DNA from: Desulfomonile tiedjei DSM 6799
Lineage (GTDB): Bacteria; Desulfobacterota; Desulfomonilia; Desulfomonilales; Desulfomonilaceae
Assembly (NCBI RefSeq): GCF_000266945.1
Contig: NC_018025.1
Span: 2,046,001 to 2,110,000, forward strand
Direction of reading: 5' to 3'
Length of the DNA: 64,000 bases
In this document: positions 18,345-26,054 of the stretch, piece by piece
How positions within the stretch are numbered: position 1 is the first letter of the stretch
Layout: every line of letters starts with the position of its first letter
Translations under genes and position numbers: made by a program
The notes under the pieces: model-generated
Database searches by the model: none
Seen by the model: only the letters and a program-made list of their open reading frames with translations
Told to the model about the DNA's origin: nothing

Positions 18345-18625
18345 GAAAATGTTGTGTCGAAATCCCTAATTCTTGGGGACCCTGGTGGGGGTTCCCAATG
18401 ACATTTAGGCCTTGGGCGACCCCGCCAGGGTCGTTTATCAAAGATTATGGACTACGCTCTGTTCCACGGGTTTCACCCATGGCTACTGTTGGTTCGCTCC
18501 TCTGGAGCTCGAAATCCCATTTTTCCCCGAATAGCGGAACTTATCTCACAACGGAGGCACGGCACCTACCAGTTTCCCAAAGCGCTTTTGGCAATCGGAC
18601 AACAATTCTGACATTTTCTATAGAC
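18345..18625. repeat. Family G repeat plus a family A' fragment
   Basis: About 18345-18520 resembles the G copies near 900-1085 and 22497-22725 (GACCCCGCCAGGGTCG hairpin, CACGGGTTTCACCCATGG). About 18540-18625 is one end of an A' repeat (ATCGGACAACAATTCTGACATTTT). No gene was found in 18012-18790. Confidence 0.55.
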
Positions 18626-18790
18626 ATCTCTTTCGAGTTTTTCAGTCGATCTACAAGAAATGTATCCCACACTGGCATATTTTCGGTCACACTGTTCTGA
18701 ATCCAAACGTCAAAAGAAGGGAAGGGCACATTTGTGCTAAACAGTTCAGACACGATAGCCGGAGTATACGGAAGGAAGGACTAAGAGCAT

Positions 18791-19627
18791 ATGAACGTAT
18801 CGACCGAGGAACTCGTACGTGAGGCTTTGAAAGGAAATTCCGATGCTCTGGAATCGGTTGTCCTGAAGATACAGGACCGAATTTACGGATTGGCGATACG
18901 AATGTTGTGGCACCCGGAGGATGCCGAGGATGCGTCTCAGGAGATACTCGTCAAGATCGTCACCCACCTGGGGAGTTTCAGGTTCGAGAGTTCGTTCGAA
19001 ACGTGGTGCTTTCGAATTGCCGTGAATCACCTGCTCACCACGCGAAAACGAAGAGCGGAATTACTGAATTTAACGTTCCCTCTGCTGGAACAGGATATCG
19101 ATAAAGGCCTGGAATACTGCAGCAACCACTCCACTCCGGAACCAGAGCAGGATCTTCTGGTGAAAGAAGTCATGATCGGCTGTGTGCAGGGAGTAATGCT
19201 CTGCCTGGATCGGGCACATCGCATCGTCTATGTCCTGGGAGAGGTCTATCGGGTGGACAGCCAGACAGGATCTCACGTACTGGAAATAACACCCGAAGCA
19301 TTTCGCAAGCGCCTGTCCAGATCTCGAGGCCTGGTGAGAAATTTTCTCGCACGACATTGCGGTCTCGTAGACACGTCCAATGAGTGCACGTGCAAGCGAC
19401 AAATTCCCTATGCCATAAAAACCGGGATAGTAAATCCGCGGCGATTACTCTTCGCTGGATATTCCTGCCAGTCTTACACTTCTGCTGAGTCCGACGTTTC
19501 CTGTGATACCGACGAACGAGTTGCAGCACTGCTTCGTCAACCTCAGTACGAGGCTCCCAACCGATTCGTCGAAAAGGTAAGGGCTCTCGTCCGTGCAGAA
19601 TTTCAAACTGTTCGTCCGCACCATTAG
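18791..19627 (+). CDS. ECF-type RNA polymerase sigma factor with C-terminal extension
   Basis: A 278-residue protein. Sigma region 2 (residues 20-90) includes RIYGLAIRMLWHPEDAEDASQE and the region 2.4-like SSFETWCFRIAVN. Region 4 (about 125-195) includes the helix-turn-helix with ITPEAFRKRLSRSR. After this typical ECF core comes an unusual tail of about 80 residues containing CGLVDTSNECTCKR, a Cys cluster that could bind metal or sense redox state. No anti-sigma gene is adjacent; the next gene, 76 bp on, is a Cys-containing TIGR04076-like protein that may share its transcript. GGAAGGA precedes the ATG. Confidence 0.85.
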   Translation: MNVSTEELVREALKGNSDALESVVLKIQDRIYGLAIRMLWHPEDAEDASQEILVKIVTHLGSFRFESSFETWCFRIAVNHLLTTRKRRAELLNLTFPLLEQDIDKGLEYCSNHSTPEPEQDLLVKEVMIGCVQGVMLCLDRAHRIVYVLGEVYRVDSQTGSHVLEITPEAFRKRLSRSRGLVRNFLARHCGLVDTSNECTCKRQIPYAIKTGIVNPRRLLFAGYSCQSYTSAESDVSCDTDERVAALLRQPQYEAPNRFVEKVRALVRAEFQTVRPHH

Positions 19628-19703
19628 ACATTAGAAACAGGCCGGATTCGATAAATACACCGGACTGCATGTATCACTCACAAGAAAGATGAGGAACACA
19701 AAA

Positions 19704-20141
19704 ATGGAAATTCCTGAGAATGTCTGGACTTCACTTCAAGAGCGGCTCGGTTATTCCGATGAAGAGCTGAGCAAATTCAAAGAAAACGCGAACAATCAGA
19801 GAGTCCTGAAGTGCGCTCCGGAACTTATGGCGAAGACCATTGTTGCGGAAGTTGTGTATTCCCACGGGTGCAATAGTCAGCACAAAGTGGGCGACAAGTT
19901 TTACATGGACGGATCGGGCAATCTGCTTTCCAAACTGTGTCCCAGCAGGATGTGTGTGTACGCTGTGAGTGCGCTCAGACCGCTTGTTTATGCCGCACAT
20001 GAATTGTTCTATAACGGCGTGGATCCCAACAAGATGGTTTTCAATCACTGCGGGTGCGTGGATGTCGGCCTGGAATGCAGTGGCTGGGGCCGTGTCGTAA
20101 TGGAAGTGAGAATGGAAGATCGTGCCACAGAAAAGACGTGA
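19704..20141 (+). CDS. TIGR04076-like small cysteine-containing protein
   Basis: A 145-residue protein. A short helical head (PENVWTSLQERLGYSDEELSKF) is followed by a domain resembling the uncharacterised TIGR04076 family: V-x-x-SHGCNSQHKVGDKFYMDGSG, KLCPSRMCVYAV, LRPLVYAAHELFYNGVDP and the terminal CGCVDVGLECSGWGRVVMEVR. Its conserved cysteines suggest metal or redox chemistry, but no activity is known. The start is ATG 19704, about 10 nt after AGGA. The alternative ATG at 19689 has AAGAAAG too close. It lies downstream of the ECF sigma gene on the same strand. Confidence 0.65.
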   Translation: MEIPENVWTSLQERLGYSDEELSKFKENANNQRVLKCAPELMAKTIVAEVVYSHGCNSQHKVGDKFYMDGSGNLLSKLCPSRMCVYAVSALRPLVYAAHELFYNGVDPNKMVFNHCGCVDVGLECSGWGRVVMEVRMEDRATEKT

Positions 20142-20261
20142 TTGACGTTGTCTTCTGATTGCCACGATTTTCAGATTATGGGAGAATTCGACGACCGAAT
20201 TTTTCTGGCAACTAACTGAATCGGCGATTCGGATGGATTCGAGATCTACGTGCCATATCCC

Positions 20262-20603
20262 GCGTGTGAATTGCAGGATATTGGTAGGGACCGGCGTCTC
20301 GAAGCTGTCTCAAAAGTTGAAATTTGTCCCAGATCGTGGCACGAAGTTTTTATCGTGCTGTTGGGCTGATTGTAGGGGCGGGCCTCGTGTCCGCCCAAAT
20401 AAGGGTAGGCACTAGGCCTACCCCTACGAAGATAGCGAATCGTGGCACGATTTGTATGTTTTGGATAATTTTGAGACAGTCTCTCTCTGCCGGTCCATCA
20501 TGCCGATATCATTTACTAATATTGAAGATGTGCCGGCACGGAGGCCGACACCCACCAATACTCTTTTTCTGAATCAGACATTAGTTTGGCACTCACTATA
20601 TAC
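20262..20603. repeat. Composite repeat: A containing B containing E
   Basis: Family A (20262-20300 and 20484-20603) is split by family B (20301-20483) with TCTC on both sides (20297-20300 and 20484-20487). B holds a 56-bp insert E (20372-20427) bounded by GTAGGGGC and GCCTACCCCTAC. The rest of 20142-20863 has no recognised gene. Confidence 0.75.
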
Positions 20604-20863
20604 CCTAACAAAGAGGAATACGGCTCCTGTTCATTCAGGTCCGTACAGAAACTTTCAATTTAGTAATCAATCAATTATATGCTGCACCTTTCAACTCTGA
20701 TATACTCCGCACTCGAATTTGAGGGCATCTGGTGCGGTCTGCGTCTCGCGAGCCGAATTGCCATGGATGATCCGGCCCGATCGGACAGCAGAAATCTCAA
20801 ATTCCTGAAGGAGTTTTCACGCTGGTGTTTTCTCTGCATGAAGAAAACCTGTTTACTCCCGGT

Positions 20864-22360
20864 ATGAGACATCGCCGAGCACTCTCTTTTTTCCGACTCG
20901 CTCTCCTGTTCCTGTTTCTCTGTTCCTTTGCATGCACAAAGAATGCTGTTCCCACCCCTTTCGCCACCAAATCGATGGAGGAATCGTCCGCCAAGAAGAC
21001 CTCTGAAGAGACTGCATCTGCAAAGAAAACGGACGGAAGTTCGACCCGGGAAGACCAGACGCCGAAAGATCTTCATTCGGACAAAGACTCGAAGACCAAA
21101 GATTCTGATGGAGGCCGGTGGGAAGCTGTTCAACGTTTTCCTTTGAAAACTTCAGCCGATGAAACGGAGAAAGCTGCACTCCTGAAAGCGGCTTCGGACA
21201 TCGCGCGCACATTCAATGCAGTACATGCAATAAAGCTCTGCCGCAACGAGCAAAAGGCAGAATGGTGGATAGTTCTATACCTGGATCACGGTCCTTATTA
21301 TGAGGTGAAGCAATTTGTCTGGACTCCCGTGGAAGAAGATCCCCAACCGTTCACGATTCTGGAGAGAGTCTCACGGGGCGGGCTGAAAGAACACTTGAGC
21401 AAATGCAAACGTGGGGCCATTTATCAGGTGTTGGAAAGGAGTCACCCGTCTGTATCCGAAAAAAATGCCGCTCAGCCATCTTCCCGTGAAGCAAGTCCAG
21501 TAAAAGCAGAACCCAAGGTCCGCAAAGATGCCGAAGAAGAAAATATCGTCAAAAAGCCGACTCCACCAGCCCGATCGCAACCGGCCGAGCATCCGGAGAA
21601 GTTGACGAAACCTCAAGTACTGCCGCCTCAGACAAAGACCCCATCAAGCGGAAGCGCATCCGAAAAAAATCAAGAAAACCTGAGAACACGGGAGCAACCT
21701 CGGCCGGAAAGAAAAACAGCGCCTGTCAGGGATACGTCAACTCATTCCACGGCATCGAAAATCGACGAGCATCTGAGGAAAGTGGAACAATCCGATTTGC
21801 GGGTTGACACTCCAGGAGCCGAGCCCAAGAACATCAAGGAACCTTCGGCTGGAAAGAATGCTCGCACGGAAAGACCGACGTACTACGTATTCCTGTACGG
21901 CTCGGATATGAATCATTCGGAACTGCTGGATTGGCTCGAGAACAACGACTATGACGTGAAGCGAGCCGTTGATGGTAGTCCGGGAGTTCTCAAGGACTAT
22001 GATTTTGTCTGGAACTACTATTCTTCTTCACGAAAAGGTGGAGCCGTCAATATTCAGCCAAAACCGAATTCACAGATATGGGGCGTGCTTCTGGAAGTGG
22101 AAGATACTCTTTTGCAGGCGTTTGATGAAAAGGCCGGACATCCCCGGTATTACTCGAGAGGCGACCAGAGGCTGCCGATAAAACGTCTTGATGACGGAAA
22201 GACAGTATTCGCCTGGGTTTATAAGGCTCACCCATCTCACGGCAAAAAAACTGACATATGGCCGACGAGAGAATATAAGCAGAAAATTATTGAAGCGGCC
22301 AAATTCTGGGGTTTTCCGAACGATTATCTCAATCGAATTGCATCCTGGCCGGTGAGATGA
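20864..22360 (+). CDS. Putative lipoprotein with C-terminal gamma-glutamylcyclotransferase-like domain
   Basis: A 498-residue exported protein. The N-terminus (RHRR, then a hydrophobic run ending CSFAC) looks like a lipoprotein signal with an imperfect lipobox. Residues 25-75 and 175-330 are Lys/Glu/Pro-rich and probably disordered. Between them lies a small folded region (about 80-170) with AEWWIVLYLDHGPYYEV. The last 165 residues resemble the GGCT/AIG2 fold: YVFLYGSDMNHSELLDWL, DYDFVWNYYSSSRKGGAVNI, WGVLLEVED. The usual catalytic Glu of the LDxxEG motif is replaced (FDEKAG), so activity is doubtful. Start ATG 20864 gives the signal; a GTG at 20825 with AAGGAG 11 nt upstream is an alternative. 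Confidence 0.6.
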   Translation: MRHRRALSFFRLALLFLFLCSFACTKNAVPTPFATKSMEESSAKKTSEETASAKKTDGSSTREDQTPKDLHSDKDSKTKDSDGGRWEAVQRFPLKTSADETEKAALLKAASDIARTFNAVHAIKLCRNEQKAEWWIVLYLDHGPYYEVKQFVWTPVEEDPQPFTILERVSRGGLKEHLSKCKRGAIYQVLERSHPSVSEKNAAQPSSREASPVKAEPKVRKDAEEENIVKKPTPPARSQPAEHPEKLTKPQVLPPQTKTPSSGSASEKNQENLRTREQPRPERKTAPVRDTSTHSTASKIDEHLRKVEQSDLRVDTPGAEPKNIKEPSAGKNARTERPTYYVFLYGSDMNHSELLDWLENNDYDVKRAVDGSPGVLKDYDFVWNYYSSSRKGGAVNIQPKPNSQIWGVLLEVEDTLLQAFDEKAGHPRYYSRGDQRLPIKRLDDGKTVFAWVYKAHPSHGKKTDIWPTREYKQKIIEAAKFWGFPNDYLNRIASWPVR

Positions 22361-22383
22361 ACTGAAATCGAAGAGGTAAAACC

Positions 22384-22426
22384 GGGGAAACTCTTCCTGT
22401 AGGAAGCGTTTCCCCAAGCCTTTTTT
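22384..22426 (+). terminator. Rho-independent terminator after the GGCT-like lipoprotein gene
   Basis: GGGGAAAC pairs with GTTTCCCC (22384-22391 with 22408-22415), extended inside by CTTCCT/AGGAAG. A run of six T follows at 22421-22426. Confidence 0.8.
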
Positions 22427-22496
22427 GCATATGTATTATGTCCTTAGATCAGCCTGATTTTCTAACTCTGCTTTTGGCGCCAGTCGGCTCAAGGCT

Positions 22497-22725
22497 CTAG
22501 AGTCCCGGAGGGACGAAACATAAATAGCCACGGGTGCGAACCCGTGGGCACCCGCGCCACATTACAAAGATTGGACCCTGAAAGGGTCTGCCATTGGTTC
22601 CATCTGAGTTCAAGTTGAACTATGGTGGGACCCCCGCCAGGGTCCTCACTTATTGGTCTTGCTATAATTCTTTCCATGGGTTGCACCCATGGCTAGTATT
22701 TGGATCGCCCCGCTGGGGCTCCGGC
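22497..22725. repeat. Family G repeat
   Basis: Short palindromes CCACGGGTGCGAACCCGTGG, GACCCTGAAAGGGTC, CATGGGTTGCACCCATGG and a GCCCCGCTGGGGC hairpin lie in the same order as the other G copies. The remainder of 22427-22852 is featureless. Confidence 0.6.
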
Positions 22726-22852
22726 CAGCACGTCTTAGCTGCATCGGCGCTAATGGCTGAGCTAGGGGAACAATCTATTTGCAGAAAAAAGGTTTCCCCA
22801 GATCTTACTGCTTTGAAGGCGCATCGGCACGAACCTTTTAAGTCTTGCCTAA

Positions 22853-23233
22853 TTACCGGCCGGTATGGAGACTGCCCTGAGCCGGAGGCGCAGGCGGAAT
22901 TTCCCGCCAATTTACGGAATCGAATGGATTGTCGGGGCCGGCAGGTGCTGCAGCGGGGACTGCCCGTCCCTGTGCTTTTCTTTTACTCTTCCAGTGTTCT
23001 ACATAGGATTCAACTTTGTCGAAAGGATAACTCAAGACTTTTCCAAGAACCCAGAACACGTACAACTGGTCCCTTGGAGAAGGCAACTGCTCAGCCTCAC
23101 TGGGGGGCGGGGGCGTGTACGTGGGCTGTTGTTGAGATGGAAAAACCGGTATGAGTCTGTTATCCGCAGCTTGAGCGAAACCCGCGGAAATGGCACACAA
23201 ACCAACCAATAACACCGCAATCATTTTGCGCAT
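22853..23233 (-). CDS. Small exported proline-rich protein, unknown function
   Basis: A 126-residue protein with a clear signal peptide (MRKMIAVLLVGLCAISAGFAQA) cleaved before ADNRL. The mature part is Pro/Gln-rich at both ends (PTYTPPPPSEAEQ and PPAPPAQ). A central helix, YVFWVLGKVLSYPFDKVESY, is amphipathic and may contact membrane or a partner. It has no recognised domain. Its layout (signal, Pro-rich spacer, one central helix, polar tail) resembles the exported protein at 40338-40811. AGGAG stands before ATG 23233. The gene is isolated between repeats. Confidence 0.65.
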   Translation of the reverse strand: MRKMIAVLLVGLCAISAGFAQAADNRLIPVFPSQQQPTYTPPPPSEAEQLPSPRDQLYVFWVLGKVLSYPFDKVESYVEHWKSKRKAQGRAVPAAAPAGPDNPFDSVNWREIPPAPPAQGSLHTGR

Positions 23234-23332
23234 TTATCACGCTCCTGCTTTTATTGGGGAATCCTCTATCAACAACCGGTCACAAAATCCAGCATTTTTT
23301 GTCAAAATATCGATTTCGGTTACATGTCAGAT

Positions 23333-23510
23333 GACATAATTTCTGACCTTTTGAACACATTGAGCTCAAAAGAACGGTAGGGGCCGGCGTCCCTGCTGGC
23401 CCGAACCGGTTGATTTGTATTTGAAAAATGTGCCGGCACGGAGGCACGGCATCTACCAATTGCCGAGAAGTGCTTTTCTCAATTGGACGCTGTTTTTATA
23501 CACTTACTAT
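23333..23510. repeat. Family A variant repeat (A')
   Basis: A copy of the 16915-17098 variant: starts CATAATTTCTGACC, contains GGCCGGCGTCCCTGCTGGCC and a GTGCCGGCACGGAGGCA block, and ends near CAATTGGACGC. Confidence 0.65.
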
Positions 23511-23631
23511 GAAGTCAGGGCCTTTCGCCGACAGATTTCTTCTCCTGTGTCGACTTACCATTCCGGAGCGCTCGGCGAACAGATTTCCCCGTCTTCTTAA
23601 TGCGTTTCCATGGGTCGAATAGAAACTCCTG

Positions 23632-23661
23632 TTGACAAAAGGGGCGCCCCGGAGTTACAGT
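23632..23661 (+). promoter_or_regulatory. Sigma-70 promoter of the attenuated GNAT gene
   Basis: A perfect -35 TTGACA (23632-23637) and TACAGT (23656-23661) are spaced 18 bp apart. The spacer contains the palindrome GGGGCGCCCC (23641-23650). Transcription would start near 23668, just before the leader-peptide ribosome site AAGGAAG (23675-23681). Confidence 0.6.
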
Positions 23662-23687
23662 GTCGATAATAGAAAAGGAAGAAAATC

Positions 23688-23756
23688 GTGACATTCATGA
23701 GCACAGCCTATTATTACTTTTATTTTAGCAGGAGGATACCCGCGCTGCTGCGCTGA
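23688..23756 (+). CDS. Aromatic-rich leader peptide (attenuation peptide)
   Basis: A 22-codon frame from GTG 23688, placed 6 nt after the strong ribosome site AAGGAAG, to TGA 23754-23756. Codons 8-13 read Tyr-Tyr-Tyr-Phe-Tyr-Phe (AYYYFYFS), with one more Phe at codon 3: seven aromatic codons, six of them consecutive. The C-terminal codons SRRIPALLR overlap the antiterminator strand. An internal ATG at 23697 is in frame but badly spaced from the ribosome site. This is the layout of amino-acid attenuation leaders such as pheL or trpL: scarcity of charged Phe- or Tyr-tRNA would stall the ribosome on the aromatic run. Confidence 0.8.
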   Translation: MTFMSTAYYYFYFSRRIPALLR

Positions 23757-23807
23757 GTGTAGCGAGTCATCATCGAATACAAAGCGGAGCAGCTGCTCCG
23801 CTTTTTT
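23742..23807 (+). promoter_or_regulatory. Transcription attenuator (antiterminator/terminator pair)
   Basis: The terminator hairpin GCGGAGC-AGCT-GCTCCGC (23784-23801) is followed by six T (23802-23807). Its left strand GCGGAGCAGC can instead pair at 9 of 10 positions with GCTGCTGCGC (23744-23753), the last codons of the leader. A ribosome at the stop codon would mask that strand and allow termination. A ribosome stalled on the aromatic codons would leave it free for the antiterminator. The next gene starts 24 bp after the T run. Confidence 0.8.
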
Positions 23808-23830
23808 ATTTTGGGCACTAGAGGGTACTC

Positions 23831-25411
23831 ATGATCAATACCCCCGGGCATCGGACTTCCGAAACGGAATCGCAACGACTGAGCTTGAACGGGAAACTTG
23901 CCTTGATCGGCCTTATTGAAGAGGGTGTGCGGCTGGGTTCCACCGATGCGCCTATGGTGGCCGATCTTTTCAAGGATCTCGGTGATCTGGTAAACGCGAC
24001 CGTTTCCGGATCGAAGGTAGACCGTCTGAAATCGGATAGCCGGAATAACGGATTCAAGATTCTCGAAATTAATGCTGAAACCGGCGAGAATCTGGGGCGG
24101 CTCAATATGCTTTACTTGAAGAAGCCGATTCCCTGTTATTACCTGGTTTATGTCGAAGTTGCAGTACCGTTTCGCAAACGAGGTCTTGGAAACCGTATTC
24201 TAAAAGCGTTCCGGGATTTTCTCATAGAAAAATCCGCTGTCGGCATCCTGGACAATATTATCCCTCAGGACGATCCCACATTCGATATCTATACAAAACT
24301 TGAATGGCGTTCCATTGAAGAGGTCACAGGATCGCCCGCAATAAACGGTGACGGCCTGTACATGGTGTACATTCCGCCCACTCTTGCCGACAAAGATCTT
24401 CGCGATTCCATTCTCAGGCTCGTCCATCACATAAAGCGAAGACGGCCTCATATAGACATGCGCGACAACGAGCTCATGGTGAAACGGACGATAGAGGAAT
24501 TCAAGGATCTCTATTCCGCGCTGATGAGCTATTTCGAGAAGGATTTGGAATCCGGCGAAAATCATGCGCTCGCACGGTTCATGTTCACGCGATTCATGAC
24601 AAAACTGCTGGGTTTTCAGAGAAGAATTTCCGAACTGCTGGGGTACACGGGCGGTGAATCGCTGCAACAGATCGATCTTGACCCGAGAGTCCGACGACTC
24701 AAAATCAAGTCGTACGCACCGAAAGAACTCGCGACCAATCCTTTGTTCCATTCGGGGGATAAAGAACTGTGGATGCATCTTGATGAGGCTCTCAAGCAGA
24801 ATCCCGCCCGTTCCATTGAGGGACTGCCGAATTACCGAAGACCTGCGCTCAAAGCATGGCTCGAAAAAACAGGAGCTACTCCGACCGATCCCATAAATAT
24901 TGGCGACCTTCTGGACCTGGGGTTCGATCCCACCCGACTGAAGGAACTCACCATTGACGGGACCGAACATATTTTCGAACGCATGCAGCCACGCATGCTC
25001 TTGCAGTTGGATGAGCGGAAGACCGTGCTGCTGCGACTTGCAGAGGGATCTCCGGGCAAGAGAATTCGCAATGCCATGATAGCGATGAACCCGCCGCTCC
25101 TGGTCATCCGTGACAGGGGCAACGGTTATGTTTTACGCAAGAAGGTGCAAGGAATTCACTGGGAAGAGGCTGTAGAGCAACTCCAGACAGTTCCGGAGCT
25201 AAAAAGCATCAATGCTTCGGTTAAGCTGGATAAAATCATCCAGACGACCGTAAGGAAAGCCCAGGACTGGGTAAGATCCAAAACTACTCCCGAAGAACAT
25301 GCGCTCCTGGATCAATTCACGTTTTTCGTCTCGTGGGATTTTGAAGCCAACCGGCCGCGCATTGTAATCGACCCTAGCGGCTCCTTTTTGGAATCACTCT
25401 GGATCGCTTAA
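23831..25411 (+). CDS. GNAT-domain protein of unknown function, under aromatic attenuation control
   Basis: A 526-residue cytoplasmic protein. Residues about 70-175 look like a GNAT acyltransferase: strand YYLVYVEVAVPF, then the acyl-CoA loop RKRGLGNRIL (115-124) and IYTKLEWRSI. The remaining 350 residues are mixed alpha/beta without a family I recognise; FKDLYSALMSYFEKDLE, ELLGYTGGESLQQ and VIDPSGSFLESLW are seen. GNAT enzymes transfer acyl groups from acyl-CoA to amines; the substrate is unknown. The leader peptide and attenuator directly upstream imply expression rises when Phe/Tyr-tRNA charging falls, so a role in aromatic amino-acid metabolism or stress is plausible (inference). GAGGG precedes ATG 23831. 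Confidence 0.7.
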   Translation: MINTPGHRTSETESQRLSLNGKLALIGLIEEGVRLGSTDAPMVADLFKDLGDLVNATVSGSKVDRLKSDSRNNGFKILEINAETGENLGRLNMLYLKKPIPCYYLVYVEVAVPFRKRGLGNRILKAFRDFLIEKSAVGILDNIIPQDDPTFDIYTKLEWRSIEEVTGSPAINGDGLYMVYIPPTLADKDLRDSILRLVHHIKRRRPHIDMRDNELMVKRTIEEFKDLYSALMSYFEKDLESGENHALARFMFTRFMTKLLGFQRRISELLGYTGGESLQQIDLDPRVRRLKIKSYAPKELATNPLFHSGDKELWMHLDEALKQNPARSIEGLPNYRRPALKAWLEKTGATPTDPINIGDLLDLGFDPTRLKELTIDGTEHIFERMQPRMLLQLDERKTVLLRLAEGSPGKRIRNAMIAMNPPLLVIRDRGNGYVLRKKVQGIHWEEAVEQLQTVPELKSINASVKLDKIIQTTVRKAQDWVRSKTTPEEHALLDQFTFFVSWDFEANRPRIVIDPSGSFLESLWIA

Positions 25412-26054
25412 GCAACTCCTGCCGACCGAAAGCCCACGTTGCACACGGTCCAGAGTGGATTCCTGCTTTCCGTGTTTATGGAGGAGCCCATAGCGGTTCC
25501 TGAGTTGATGCTCGATTGACGATAGGAGTATTGGTGGGGTGCCGGCCTCCGTGCCTCCGGAGACTGTCTCAAAAGTCCCGATTTATCTTGGATCGTGGCA
25601 CGAAATTCTCATTACCTTCTCTGCCTGAGTGTAGGAGCGGACCTGCGAGTCCGCCCAGATGAGGGCAGACACACAGTAGGCTGTCTCAAAATTATCCGAA
25701 ACATACAGATCGTGCCATGAATTTCTTATCGACCTGCTGGTCTGATTTTAGCTCACGTAGGATGTGATGAGCGAAGCGAATCGCATCGGTCGAGAAAGAC
25801 CTCGACTGATGCGGTTCCCGCTGGTCACCGCATCCTACGCTGGCCACCAGGAATCTTCAGTGCCGACCAAGGACAGCATACCATATGGTAGCAATCGTGG
25901 CACGATTTTGTTGCTCCAAATAGTTTTGCGACAGCCTCCACAGGTCTGCCCCTACCCGGATGGCGAATCGTGGCACGATGTTTCTATACCGATTCTCGAA
26001 AGTAATCACGGATTGTGAAGAGCAGTTCCCAGCAATTGGTAGCGCCGGCCTCCC

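Noticed and set aside
23662-23807. Stand-alone small RNA gene ending at the strong terminator
   Set aside because: The ribosome site, aromatic leader frame and the antiterminator alternative fit an attenuator better; a stable short leader RNA would be its by-product.
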